DNA from: Kerstersia gyiorum
Lineage (GTDB): Bacteria > Pseudomonadota > Gammaproteobacteria > Burkholderiales > Burkholderiaceae_B
Reading direction: 5' to 3'
DNA: 64,000 nt
Assembly: GCF_004216755.1 (NCBI RefSeq)
Contig: NZ_SGWZ01000004.1
Coordinates: 376,017-440,016 of the forward strand
The notes under the pieces are model-generated. The model did not search any database, was not told where the DNA came from, and saw nothing but the letters and a program-made list of their open reading frames with translations. Every line of letters begins with the position of its first letter. The stretch's first letter is position 1. Of the stretch, positions 43,179 to 51,142 are shown piece by piece. The position numbers and the translations under genes are program-made.

Positions 43179-44447
43179 ATGTTATCTGCCGTATTCATTC
43201 TGCTGATGCTCTTCGCCATCAGCATCCCTGTGGCGCTCAGCCTGGGTATTGCACCGTTGCCGGCGCTGATGGACAAGGGCATTCCGCTCGTTGCTGTGCC
43301 GCAGACCATGTTCGAGGCCATGGATTCGTTTGCCCTGATGGCGGTTCCGTTCTTCGTGCTGGCGGGGCGTCTGATGCAGACCGGCGGCATCGCCCGGCGC
43401 CTGATCGACCTGGGCCTGGCGCTGATCGGCTGGGTCAAGGGCGGCCTGGGCGGCGCGGCCGTGCTGACTACGATGTTCTTTTCCACGATCTGCGGCTCGT
43501 CCTCGGCGACGACCGCAGCCATCGGCTCGGTGATGATCCCGGAAATGGAGCGCAAGGGCTATCCACGGCCGTTCGCCGCCTCGGTGATCGCCTCCAGTGG
43601 CGAGCTGGGAGTGATCCTGCCCCCTTCGGTCCCCATGATCATTTATGCCATGCTGACCGGGACTTCCGTGGCCTCGCTGTTCGTGGGTGGCATCCTGCCT
43701 GGGCTGCTGATTGCCTCGTCGCTGATTATCACCATCCTGATTCTGTCGCGCATCCATGGCTATGGCGAAGCCGCCAGCGTCACGCCTGGCGAATGGCTGC
43801 GTGGTGTTTGGCGTGCCCTGTGCCAGGCGAGCCTGTCGCTGCTGATGCCGGTCATTATCCTGGGGGGCATCTATGGCGGTTTCTTCACGGCAACCGAAGC
43901 CGCCGTCGTGGCCGTGGCCTATGCCTTTCTCCTGGGGGTATTCGTCTACCGCGAAATTTCGCTGAAAGAACTGCCGGCGATTCTCTGGAGTTCGGCGGTG
44001 ACCTCGGCCATTGTGCTGCTGATTGTCGGCTTTGCCTCTGTGTTCGCCTATGTGCTGTCGCTCTATCAGGCGCCGCAACAGGTCGCGCGCATGTTGCTGG
44101 GCGTGTCCGACAACCCGCTGGTCTTCCTGCTGCTGGTCAATATCGCACTACTGGTGATCGGCCTGTTCATGGAAACCTTCGCGGCCATTCTGATCCTGGC
44201 TCCGGTGCTGGCGCCGGTGGCGATCAGCCTGGGCATAGACCCGGTGCACTTCGGCGTGATCGTCATCGTCAATCTGGCCATCGGCATGGTGACGCCGCCG
44301 GTCGGGGTGAACCTGTTCCTGGTGTGCGGCATCGCCAACGTCACCATGGAACGCCTGATGCGGCCGCTGTCGATATTCCTGGCCGTGCTGCTGTGCGATC
44401 TCATGATCATTACCTACGTACCGGTGCTCTGGCCGGCGCTGTTCTGA
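43179..44447 (+). CDS. TRAP transporter large permease (DctM type)
   Basis: A 422-residue polytopic membrane protein with about 12-14 segments that carries out Na+-driven transport. Landmarks are MAVPFFVLAGRLMQTGGIARRLIDL, the GSSSATTAAIGSVMIPEM motif with LPPSVPMIIYAML, and GGIYGGFFTATEAAVVAVAYAFL. All fit DctM. It follows dctQ at six bases and precedes dctP by 35 bases. Confidence 0.94.
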   Translation: MLSAVFILLMLFAISIPVALSLGIAPLPALMDKGIPLVAVPQTMFEAMDSFALMAVPFFVLAGRLMQTGGIARRLIDLGLALIGWVKGGLGGAAVLTTMFFSTICGSSSATTAAIGSVMIPEMERKGYPRPFAASVIASSGELGVILPPSVPMIIYAMLTGTSVASLFVGGILPGLLIASSLIITILILSRIHGYGEAASVTPGEWLRGVWRALCQASLSLLMPVIILGGIYGGFFTATEAAVVAVAYAFLLGVFVYREISLKELPAILWSSAVTSAIVLLIVGFASVFAYVLSLYQAPQQVARMLLGVSDNPLVFLLLVNIALLVIGLFMETFAAILILAPVLAPVAISLGIDPVHFGVIVIVNLAIGMVTPPVGVNLFLVCGIANVTMERLMRPLSIFLAVLLCDLMIITYVPVLWPALF

Positions 44448-44482
44448 ATTTCCACCAACTACTTCCTTCAGGAAGGATCATC

Positions 44483-45466
44483 ATGAAAACACTGAAAACC
44501 TTGTTGGCAGGTGCTGTATTCGCTGCAGCGTCCATGTCCGCCCATGCGGAAGACCCGATCCAGATCAATATCGGCCATGCCCTGGGCGAAACCAGTAGCT
44601 ACCAGATCGCCGGCCTGCATTTTGCAGACCTGATGGATAAAAAAACCAATGGCCGCGTCAAGGTTACCCTGTTCCCCTCGGGCAGTCTGGGCGGCGAGCT
44701 CAAGCTGGTGCAGGGTGTGCGTACCGGCGTGGTGGATGCGCTGATCGTGGGCCAGCCGTCGCTGGAGAATACCGTCAAGGAATACCGCGTGCTGTCTTTG
44801 CCCTACCTGTTCGATGATTACGAGCAGGCCAACCAGATCATGCAGGGGCCGGTGGGTGACGAGCTGCTGGACGTGCTGTCCAAGTACAACATGAAGGGCC
44901 TGGGCTGGGGGGCGATCTACGCACGCAGTCTGGCGTCCATGAAACCGGTGGACAACCTGGACGGCATGAAAGGCCTGAAGGTACGCGTGATCCAGTCACC
45001 GGGTTACGTGGAAGCCTATCGCTCACTGGGGGCGCAGCCAACGCCCACGGCATACGCGGAACTGTTCCTCAGCCTGCAGAACGGCGTGGTGGATGCAGCC
45101 GAACTCAGCCCGGACCAGACCGTGGGTGACGGCTTTGTCGATGCCATCAAGCATTACTCAGTGACGGCGGTGCACCAGCTGCCCAGCCTGTTCATCATTT
45201 CCAAGAACAAGTTCGAGAAGCTGCCCACGGACATCCAGGACGCGATCGAGGAAGCGGGCAAGGAAGCCATGGGTGTGGCCGTGGCTTATCAGAACGACCA
45301 GATCGTCAAGGCTTTCGAAACGCTCAAGGCGCGTGGCGTCGTCATCCACGAGCCTGACCAGGCGCCCTTCCGTGCAGCAGCGCGTGCGTCCTGGCCCCGC
45401 ATTACCAGCGAAGCGCCTGGCGGCGAAGAGTTTGTCGCCAAGATCGAGGCAGCGAAGGCGCAGTGA
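44483..45466 (+). CDS. TRAP transporter substrate-binding protein (DctP type)
   Basis: A 327-residue periplasmic binding protein with a signal peptide (MKTLKTLLAGAVFAAASMSAHA). The family core is SSYQIAGLHFADLMDKKTNGRVKVTLFPSGSLGGELKLVQGVRTG. The carboxylate-binding arginine lies in MKGLKVRVIQSPGYVEAYRSLGAQPTPTAYAELFLSLQNGVVDAAE. It therefore captures a carboxylate ligand, but the pocket residues do not tell me which. AGGAAGGATC precedes the ATG. It shares a stop/start base with the hydrolase gene (TGATG). Confidence 0.93.
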   Translation: MKTLKTLLAGAVFAAASMSAHAEDPIQINIGHALGETSSYQIAGLHFADLMDKKTNGRVKVTLFPSGSLGGELKLVQGVRTGVVDALIVGQPSLENTVKEYRVLSLPYLFDDYEQANQIMQGPVGDELLDVLSKYNMKGLGWGAIYARSLASMKPVDNLDGMKGLKVRVIQSPGYVEAYRSLGAQPTPTAYAELFLSLQNGVVDAAELSPDQTVGDGFVDAIKHYSVTAVHQLPSLFIISKNKFEKLPTDIQDAIEEAGKEAMGVAVAYQNDQIVKAFETLKARGVVIHEPDQAPFRAAARASWPRITSEAPGGEEFVAKIEAAKAQ

Positions 45467-46281
45467 TGACGGCTTCTGCATCCAAGCAAACATTCAGGGT
45501 GCAGCTGCCCGACGGCGCGGTGCTGTCGGGCAGCAGTACGGGCGAAGGTTCGCCCGTACTGCTGCTCAGCGGCCTGGGTGGCAGCGAGGCCTTCTGGCAG
45601 GACGTGCGGCAGGGCCTGCCGGGCTACCGCTGCATTGCCTTTGACCAGCGCGGCATAGGCGCCTCCACGCGAGGCAGCGCCGTGGTGACGGTGGCGCAGC
45701 TGGCACAGGATTGCCTGGCGGTGCTGGATGCCCTGGGCGTCGGGCCCGTGCATGCGGTCGGACACTCTACAGGCGGCTGCATCGTGCAGGAAATGGCGCT
45801 GATGCAGCCGGATCGCTTGCACTCGTTGTTCCTGGGGGGTACCTGGGCCGGGCCCGACGAGTACATGGCAGCGCTGTTCTCGCTGCGCGATGAAATCCTG
45901 CAGCGCTCGCCAGAATGCTACGAGCGTTTGGGGCTGCTGTTGTCCTACCCGGCGCAATGGCTGCGTGAGCATCCTGAAAAACTGGCGGCGGCCGCGCAGG
46001 TGTCCTGGACGCCGGCGCGTGTCGCTGTCGTGCGCGAGCGCATTGCCGCCTTGCTGGCGCACGACCGGCGCGGGCAACTGCAGGCCGTGCGTTCGCCCTG
46101 CCTGGTGGTGGGAGCGGCGGATGATCAGGTGGTGCCGCTGCATTTGCAGCGCGAACTGGCTCGCCTGCTGCCGGCCGCCCGGCTGGAAGTCCTGGAGACG
46201 GGCGCTCATTTCTTTCCAGTCGCGCGTCGCCTGAAGTACCTGCAAATCCTTCAATCCTGGCTCGGAGGGCAGGACTCATGA
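45466..46281 (+). CDS. alpha/beta hydrolase
   Basis: A 271-residue alpha/beta-hydrolase. The oxyanion region reads LLLSGLGGSEAFW; the nucleophile elbow GHSTGG holds the serine; the acid is in VVGAADDQVVPL; and the His is in GAHFFPV. The sequence style (FDQRGIGAST, then GHSTGG) resembles 3-oxoadipate enol-lactonase and pyrimidine-catabolism hydrolases. A lactone, ester or amide of the imported carboxylate is the likely substrate, which is inference. The ATG at 45466 shares a base with the dctP stop, and the stop overlaps the next gene by ATGA. Confidence 0.88.
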   Translation: MTASASKQTFRVQLPDGAVLSGSSTGEGSPVLLLSGLGGSEAFWQDVRQGLPGYRCIAFDQRGIGASTRGSAVVTVAQLAQDCLAVLDALGVGPVHAVGHSTGGCIVQEMALMQPDRLHSLFLGGTWAGPDEYMAALFSLRDEILQRSPECYERLGLLLSYPAQWLREHPEKLAAAAQVSWTPARVAVVRERIAALLAHDRRGQLQAVRSPCLVVGAADDQVVPLHLQRELARLLPAARLEVLETGAHFFPVARRLKYLQILQSWLGGQDS

Positions 46282-47078
46282 CATATCGCATTGCATTCAT
46301 CGGCATGGGCACGATCGCCCAGGACGTTGCCCGGACCTTGCTGCGCGGCGAGCGTGGCGCCGGTTTCGAACTGGGTGCGCTGAGCCGTTCACAACCGCCT
46401 GGAGGCGAGCTGGACATACTCACCTGTTTTGCCGGACTGGAGAGCCTGCTGGCCTGGCGCCCGGACCTGGTGATAGAGGCCGCGAGCCAGCAAGCTGTCT
46501 GGGAACTGGTGCCAGCCTGCCTGCGCACCGGCATTCCGGTGCTGGTCACTTCGGTGGGGGCGTTGGCGGATACCGAAAAATTCCTTGCGCTGCAGCAGGC
46601 AGCAGCGCAAGGAGGCGTGGCTCTGCGCGTACCTGCCGGTGCGGTGGCGTCGCTGGATTACCTGCAGGCGCTACGAGGCGTGGAGGGCGTGAAAGTCGTG
46701 TATGAGTCGCGCAAGCCCGTCGATGCCTGGCTCGACGAACTCGCGCTGCGGGGCGTGGCGCCTGACGCTTTGCAGGAGCCGCTGGAACTGTTCCGTGGCA
46801 ATGCGCGCGACGCGGCCTTGCGCTACCCCAAGAACCTGAATGTCGCGGCAACGGTGGCGCTGGCGTGCACCGGCATGGAAGCGACCGAAGTCAGCGTCGT
46901 GGTAGACCCCGCCGCCACCGGCAATACCCACACGATCTGCGTGAACAGTCCAATGGGAGAGCTGCGCACGACGTTGAAAAACGAACCGTCACCGACCAAC
47001 CCCAAGACTTCCTGGGTGGTGGCGCAGAGCATCGTCAGTGCGGTAGAGCGCCAGTTCGCCAGTTTTGTCGTGGCATGA
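46278..47078 (+). CDS. L-aspartate dehydrogenase-like NAD(P) enzyme
   Basis: A 266-residue protein of the aspartate dehydrogenase (NadX/DUF108) family. The Rossmann start is RIAFIGMGTIAQDVARTLL. The conserved EAASQQAVWE, PAGAVASLDYLQALRG, RYPKNLNVAATVALA, the His-containing GNTHTICVNSPMG and KNEPSPTNPKTSWVVAQS all align with the family by eye. The usual SGAIGGLD loop reads AGAVASLD here, so the substrate may differ from aspartate. A dehydrogenase that oxidatively deaminates an amino-acid intermediate, or runs in reverse as an imine reductase, fits the operon. It overlaps the hydrolase gene by ATGA. Confidence 0.85.
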   Translation: MTYRIAFIGMGTIAQDVARTLLRGERGAGFELGALSRSQPPGGELDILTCFAGLESLLAWRPDLVIEAASQQAVWELVPACLRTGIPVLVTSVGALADTEKFLALQQAAAQGGVALRVPAGAVASLDYLQALRGVEGVKVVYESRKPVDAWLDELALRGVAPDALQEPLELFRGNARDAALRYPKNLNVAATVALACTGMEATEVSVVVDPAATGNTHTICVNSPMGELRTTLKNEPSPTNPKTSWVVAQSIVSAVERQFASFVVA

Positions 47079-47163
47079 CAGCGCCCCATGGCGGTGGGAG
47101 GACTGTTGCCGGAACCTCTGGCGGCAATCAATAGTCGGGCCTTCCGGGCCCAGGGAACAGAAC

Positions 47164-47925
47164 ATGAAGCTGCAAGGAAAAATCATCATCGTGACCGGCG
47201 CCGGTTCCGGTATTGGCGAGGCGTCGGCAGGCCTGATGGCTGAAGAAGGTGCGCACTTGTGCGTGGTTGACCGCAGTGCGGCGGCAGCGCAACGCGTGGC
47301 GGCAGCGATCCGGGAAGCTGGCGGCAGCGCTGATGCCTGGGAAGTCGATGTGGCGCAAGCGGAACAAGTCCGCCAGGCCTGGGAGCGGATCGTGGCACAA
47401 CATGGCCGCATGGATGTACTGGTCAATAACGCGGGCTATGGCATGGCGGGTACAGTCGCGGATACCAGCCTGGACGATTGGACGGCGTTGATGCGCGTGA
47501 ACGTGGATGGCGTATTCCATGGTTGCAAGTATGCCGTGCCTGTCATGCAGCGGCAGGGGGGCGGAGTGATCGTGAATACCGCGTCCGTCGCCGCCATGGT
47601 CGGCTTGCGCCAGCGCGCGGCCTATTGCGCCTCCAAGGGTGCGGTGACGGCATTGACGCGCGCCATGGCAGTTGATCACGCCGCAGACGGTATACGGGTC
47701 AACTGCGTGGCGCCGGGCACGATCGAATCGCCGTACTTTGAACAGATCTTCGCGCAGGCCGAAGACCCGGCCGCCTTGCGCCGTTCGCTGGAACAGCGAC
47801 AGTTGCTGGGTCGGCTGGGGCAGCCCGGCGAGGTGGCACGGGCGATCCTGTTTCTTGCCTGCGATGATGCTGCCTTCGCCACGGGCAGCACGCTGGTGCT
47901 CGATGGCGGGCTCAGCGCCGCTTGA
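47164..47925 (+). CDS. short-chain dehydrogenase/reductase (SDR)
   Basis: A 253-residue classical SDR. The cofactor motif is TGAGSGIG, with Asp at the end of strand two (CVVDRS), favouring NAD. The structural NNAG (LVNNAGYG), catalytic Ser in NTASVAAMVGL and YxxxK (YCASK) are all present, and LVLDGGLSAA closes the fold. It oxidises a hydroxyl or reduces a keto group in the operon's pathway. AGGGAAC precedes the ATG at 47164. The 85-base gap from the previous gene has no terminator. Confidence 0.92.
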   Translation: MKLQGKIIIVTGAGSGIGEASAGLMAEEGAHLCVVDRSAAAAQRVAAAIREAGGSADAWEVDVAQAEQVRQAWERIVAQHGRMDVLVNNAGYGMAGTVADTSLDDWTALMRVNVDGVFHGCKYAVPVMQRQGGGVIVNTASVAAMVGLRQRAAYCASKGAVTALTRAMAVDHAADGIRVNCVAPGTIESPYFEQIFAQAEDPAALRRSLEQRQLLGRLGQPGEVARAILFLACDDAAFATGSTLVLDGGLSAA

Positions 47926-47964
47926 TAAAATGTGGATGAATGCTTAGAGAGAGACAAAACGCGC

Positions 47965-48597
47965 ATGACAAACGCAAACGATAAGCTGGCACAACTGAGC
48001 ATGCGTGAGAAGATCAAGGAGGTGGCGACGGACCTGCTCATCATGCATGGCTGTCCGGGGCTGCGCTTTCAGCAGATCGCGGAAATCCTCGAATGTACGC
48101 GTGGCAATATCCACTATCACTACCGCCACAAGCATCTGCTGGTGGAGGAAGTGACGGTCGAATATTGCCAGCGCACCATTGGCCATTTCGATCAGATCTG
48201 GAGCTCCGACTTTTCGCTCAAGGAAAAAATCCGGCAAAGCATGCAGTTCAACCAGATGCGCTACCTGAAGCGCAATCCCCAGGGTAATACCAACAATCCC
48301 TGGAGTCTGATCGCGCGCATGCGTCTGGAGCGTGACATCATCACGCCGGTGGCCCGGGAGGCGGTTGCGCGTTATTCCATGGAGCTGCAGCGCTGTGTCA
48401 TCGGCGGTATGCGGCGCTCTATCGAACGCGGCGAGTTGCGTCCCGATACGCCGGTCGAGCTGGTTTCGCTGCCGCTGATCGAACTGGCCAACAGCGCCGA
48501 CCCCATTACCCGGGACGCGGGGCAATTCGACCGCCTGAAGCAGATGTACGAGGCATTCGATTGCCTGATCCACGAGGCCTACGGCGTGCGATCCTAG
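47965..48597 (+). CDS. TetR-family transcriptional regulator
   Basis: A 210-residue TetR-type regulator. The N-terminal HTH (about 12-58) reads REKIKEVATDLLIMHGCPGLRFQQIAEILECTRGNIHYHYRHKHLLVEEV, with GNIHYHYRHK as the recognition helix. The C-terminal ligand domain is divergent. It is the last gene of the operon, 39 bases after the SDR, and the best candidate to bind the two palindromes at 40667 and 40729. Those sites have the length and symmetry TetR proteins use. The ATG at 47965 is preferred over an in-frame GTG at 47932. A GC hairpin follows at 48599. Confidence 0.88.
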   Translation: MTNANDKLAQLSMREKIKEVATDLLIMHGCPGLRFQQIAEILECTRGNIHYHYRHKHLLVEEVTVEYCQRTIGHFDQIWSSDFSLKEKIRQSMQFNQMRYLKRNPQGNTNNPWSLIARMRLERDIITPVAREAVARYSMELQRCVIGGMRRSIERGELRPDTPVELVSLPLIELANSADPITRDAGQFDRLKQMYEAFDCLIHEAYGVRS

Positions 48598-48598
48598 C

Positions 48599-48615
48599 GC
48601 CGGGCGCAGCCCGGC
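48599..48615 (+). terminator. GC hairpin after the TetR gene
   Basis: Arms GCCGGGC (48599-48605) and GCCCGGC (48609-48615), loop GCA, starting two bases after the stop. The T-run is weak. Confidence 0.45.
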
Positions 48616-48779
48616 CGTTGTGTCAGCACATCATCGGAGCGGGTGGTCTGGCGGTCGGAGCAGTGCTTTCCGTCGCCGCATCCGTGCAATAATTCCAACT
48701 TATGGGCTGGCGTCGGGCGCGCGCCGCCGATTTTTCTCCGTCATCGCCGCCATTGCCTTTTGTCCCGGATAAACCAGCC

Positions 48780-49118
48780 GTGAAGCAAGTCACCGCCATC
48801 ATCAAACCATTCAAGCTAGACGAAGTCCGCGAAGCCCTGGCCGAAGTCGGCGTCAACGGGCTGACCGTGACGGAGGTCAAGGGCTTTGGTCGCCAGAAAG
48901 GGCATACCGAGCTTTATCGTGGCGCGGAATACGTTGTCGATTTCCTGCCCAAGATCCGCGTGGACATCGTGTTGCCTGCGGAGCGGGTCGATGCGGCCAT
49001 CGAAGCCATCCTGAAAGTCGCCCGCACCGGCAAGATCGGCGATGGCAAGATATTCGTCACGCCGGTAGAACAGGCCATCCGCATCCGGACCGGCGAAAGC
49101 GGCATCGACGCGTTGTGA
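48780..49118 (+). CDS. glnB: nitrogen regulatory protein P-II
   Basis: A 112-residue P-II trimeric signal protein. It senses glutamine, 2-oxoglutarate and ATP/ADP and controls GlnE, GlnD/NtrB and partners. The T-loop GRQKGHTELYRGAEY holds the uridylylated Tyr51, and the C-terminal GKIGDGKIFV motif is intact. The start must be GTG at 48780: the family Lys-Gln-Val-Thr start follows at once and no ATG lies in frame. It is closest to GlnB, although GlnK cannot be excluded without context; no amtB is adjacent. The stop overlaps the next gene (GTGA). Confidence 0.93.
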   Translation: MKQVTAIIKPFKLDEVREALAEVGVNGLTVTEVKGFGRQKGHTELYRGAEYVVDFLPKIRVDIVLPAERVDAAIEAILKVARTGKIGDGKIFVTPVEQAIRIRTGESGIDAL

Positions 49119-49876
49119 GCATGCGTCAGTCCCAGGAAGCCGCAGGGCAGGAGAAGGTCAGGATTTCCAAGTTGTTGGCTGAGCGCGGCATCTGTTCGCG
49201 CCGTGAAGCCGATAGCTACATAGAGAAAGGCTGGGTCAAGGTCGATGGGCAGGTAGCGCAGTTGGGCGACAAGGCCTGGCCGCACCAGTCCATCACGTTG
49301 GAACGCGCGGCCCAATCCACGCAGACCAGCCGGGTTACCATCATTCTGCACAAGCCAGTCGGTTATGTGTCCGGCCAGGCAGAAAAAGGCTACCGGCCAG
49401 CTGCGACGCTGGTGCAGGCCCAGACGCGTTGGCGCGGCGATACCAGTCCGCAGCGCTTCCTGCCTGGCCATGTGCGCGGGCTGGCGGCGGCCGGGCGGCT
49501 GGATATTGATTCCACCGGCTTGCTGGTGCTGACCCAGGATGGCCGTGTGGCGCGCCACCTGATCGGCGAAGATTCCGATGTCGACAAGGAATACCTGGTG
49601 CGCGTGGCCGGACGCCTGAGCGAAGGCGGGCTGGCGCTGCTGAACCACGGCCTGTCGCTGGATGGGCAAAAGCTGCGTCCGGCGCAGGTGACCTGGCAAA
49701 ACGAAGACCAATTGCGCTTTGTCCTGCGCGAAGGCCGCAAACGGCAAATCCGCCGCATGTGCGAACTGGTCGGGTTGAAGGTCATCGGACTCAAGCGTGT
49801 TCGTATCGGCAAGGTACGGCTGGGCGATCTGCCCGTCGGACAGTGGCGCTACCTGAAACCCGGCGAACGTTTCTGA
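49115..49876 (+). CDS. S4-domain rRNA pseudouridine synthase (RsuA/RluF-type)
   Basis: A 253-residue pseudouridine synthase. The N-terminal S4 RNA-binding domain reads RISKLLAERGICSRREADSYIEKGWVKVDGQV. The catalytic domain has the RLD motif in AAGRLDIDSTGLLVLTQDG, and the C-terminal REGRKRQIRRMCELVG signature. It belongs to the RsuA/RluB/E/F family; the exact rRNA position is not certain, though RluF-like is most plausible. It begins GTG at 49115, overlapping glnB by four bases, with ATG at 49121 as alternative. Confidence 0.88.
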   Translation: MSMRQSQEAAGQEKVRISKLLAERGICSRREADSYIEKGWVKVDGQVAQLGDKAWPHQSITLERAAQSTQTSRVTIILHKPVGYVSGQAEKGYRPAATLVQAQTRWRGDTSPQRFLPGHVRGLAAAGRLDIDSTGLLVLTQDGRVARHLIGEDSDVDKEYLVRVAGRLSEGGLALLNHGLSLDGQKLRPAQVTWQNEDQLRFVLREGRKRQIRRMCELVGLKVIGLKRVRIGKVRLGDLPVGQWRYLKPGERF

Positions 49877-50019
49877 GCGGGCGTGCCAGGACGGCAGCCA
49901 GATCCCTGGGCAGCCTGCACGCGGGGCAGGCGCCCTGCTGGGGCTGGCGTGACGGCGGCAGGCGCCGCAAGCCAGGCCGGAGCGTGAGCGCTGCCCGGCT
50001 CGCGGCCGTATGGCGGAAA

Positions 50020-50880
50020 TTATTCCTGCTGGAAATCCAGGGTATAGCCGGCCTTGCCGTCCAGCGCCAGCTGGCGCGCCATCCAGGGCAGGGCGTCCTT
50101 GAGCGCCGCCGCCAGGTTCCAGGGCTGGTTGATGAGGAACATGCCGCTGCCATGCAGGCCTCGGCCGTCGGGCGCCGGTGAGCGTACCGTCAGGGTGGCG
50201 TTGAGCCAGTTGCGCACGGGCAGGCGCTGCAGCCTGCGGGGCAGTTCCTGGGCTTCGACCCGCGACACGATGGGATACCAGACCGCGATGGTGCCGGGCG
50301 CATAACGCTTGATGGCATCGTTGACCGCAGTCACGACCTTGCGGTAATCCGTCTTGTCTTCGTAGGGTGGGTCGATCAACACCAGGCTGCGGCGGCTGGG
50401 AACCGGGAGCAGGGCTTTCACGCCTTCGAAGCCGTCCTGGTTGAAAATCGTGGTCTGGCGCATGGCCCTGCGGCCGCTTTCTTCCAGGTTCGCCACCAGC
50501 ACGTCCACTTCATTCGGATGCAGTTCGAACAGGCGCAGGCGGTCCGAGGCGCGCAAGCGCGAGAGCGTCACCCAGGGGGAACCGGGATAGTGGCGCAGGG
50601 AACCATCCTCATTGAAGCTGCGGATCAGCTCGCGGTAATTGTCCACCAGCTCGGGCATGGGGCCCTGGTGCGACCAGACGCGGCCGATACCGTCTTCAAA
50701 TTCCCCGCGTTTGTTGGCCCAGTCGCCATCCAGCGCGTAGAGTCCGGCGCCGGCATGGGTGTCTATCACCCAGAAGGGTGTCTCTTTGCGGGCGAAATAC
50801 TCGACGGTATGCAACAGGATGGAATGCTTGAGAACGTCGGCATGGTTGCCGGCATGAAAAGCGTGGCGATAACTGAACAA
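50020..50880 (-). CDS. rlmJ: 23S rRNA (adenine-2030-N6)-methyltransferase RlmJ
   Basis: A 286-residue N6-adenine rRNA methyltransferase. It begins MFSYRHAFHAGNHADVLKH, the RlmJ hallmark, carries DTHAGAGLYAL as SAM motif and the catalytic DPPY in LVLIDPPYEDKTDYRKV. The C-terminal HGSGMFLINQPWNL segment also matches. It is a single gene on the minus strand between a pseudouridine synthase and ppiD. The gap 50881-51142 shows no clear gene; TTAAACT at 51023-51029 is a weak -10. Confidence 0.94.
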   Translation of the reverse strand: MFSYRHAFHAGNHADVLKHSILLHTVEYFARKETPFWVIDTHAGAGLYALDGDWANKRGEFEDGIGRVWSHQGPMPELVDNYRELIRSFNEDGSLRHYPGSPWVTLSRLRASDRLRLFELHPNEVDVLVANLEESGRRAMRQTTIFNQDGFEGVKALLPVPSRRSLVLIDPPYEDKTDYRKVVTAVNDAIKRYAPGTIAVWYPIVSRVEAQELPRRLQRLPVRNWLNATLTVRSPAPDGRGLHGSGMFLINQPWNLAAALKDALPWMARQLALDGKAGYTLDFQQE

Positions 50881-51142
50881 GGCGGGCCTTTGGCAAAGTG
50901 GGTCCGGCGTTGCAAGCGGACGCTCTGTGGCGCCCGCGTGACCACGGCGGACCGGGAATCGGGGAAAAGCTGAGGGAAGCCGGTGTTGATGCGAGCAATT
51001 CCCGAGAAGCGTCTTGCATGATGTTAAACTCGACGCCCGTGCCGTTCAGCAGGTATGCTGGGCGGTTGCAGGACGAATGGTATCGCATTCGTTTTTTGTG
51101 TCGCGTTTCCTGCGGTCGCGGGAAATTTTCGCCGGATGCCTC

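Noticed and set aside
42692..44482. Open frame of about 597 codons running through the TRAP permease genes into dctP
   Set aside because: It lies over dctQ and dctM, which match their families in another frame. The true dctP start is the ATG at 44483 with a signal peptide and ribosome site. The upstream part is a GC-rich shadow.
45702..45717. TGGCACAGGATTGCC, another sigma-54-like match
   Set aside because: The spacing is one base short, and it lies inside the alpha/beta hydrolase coding region.
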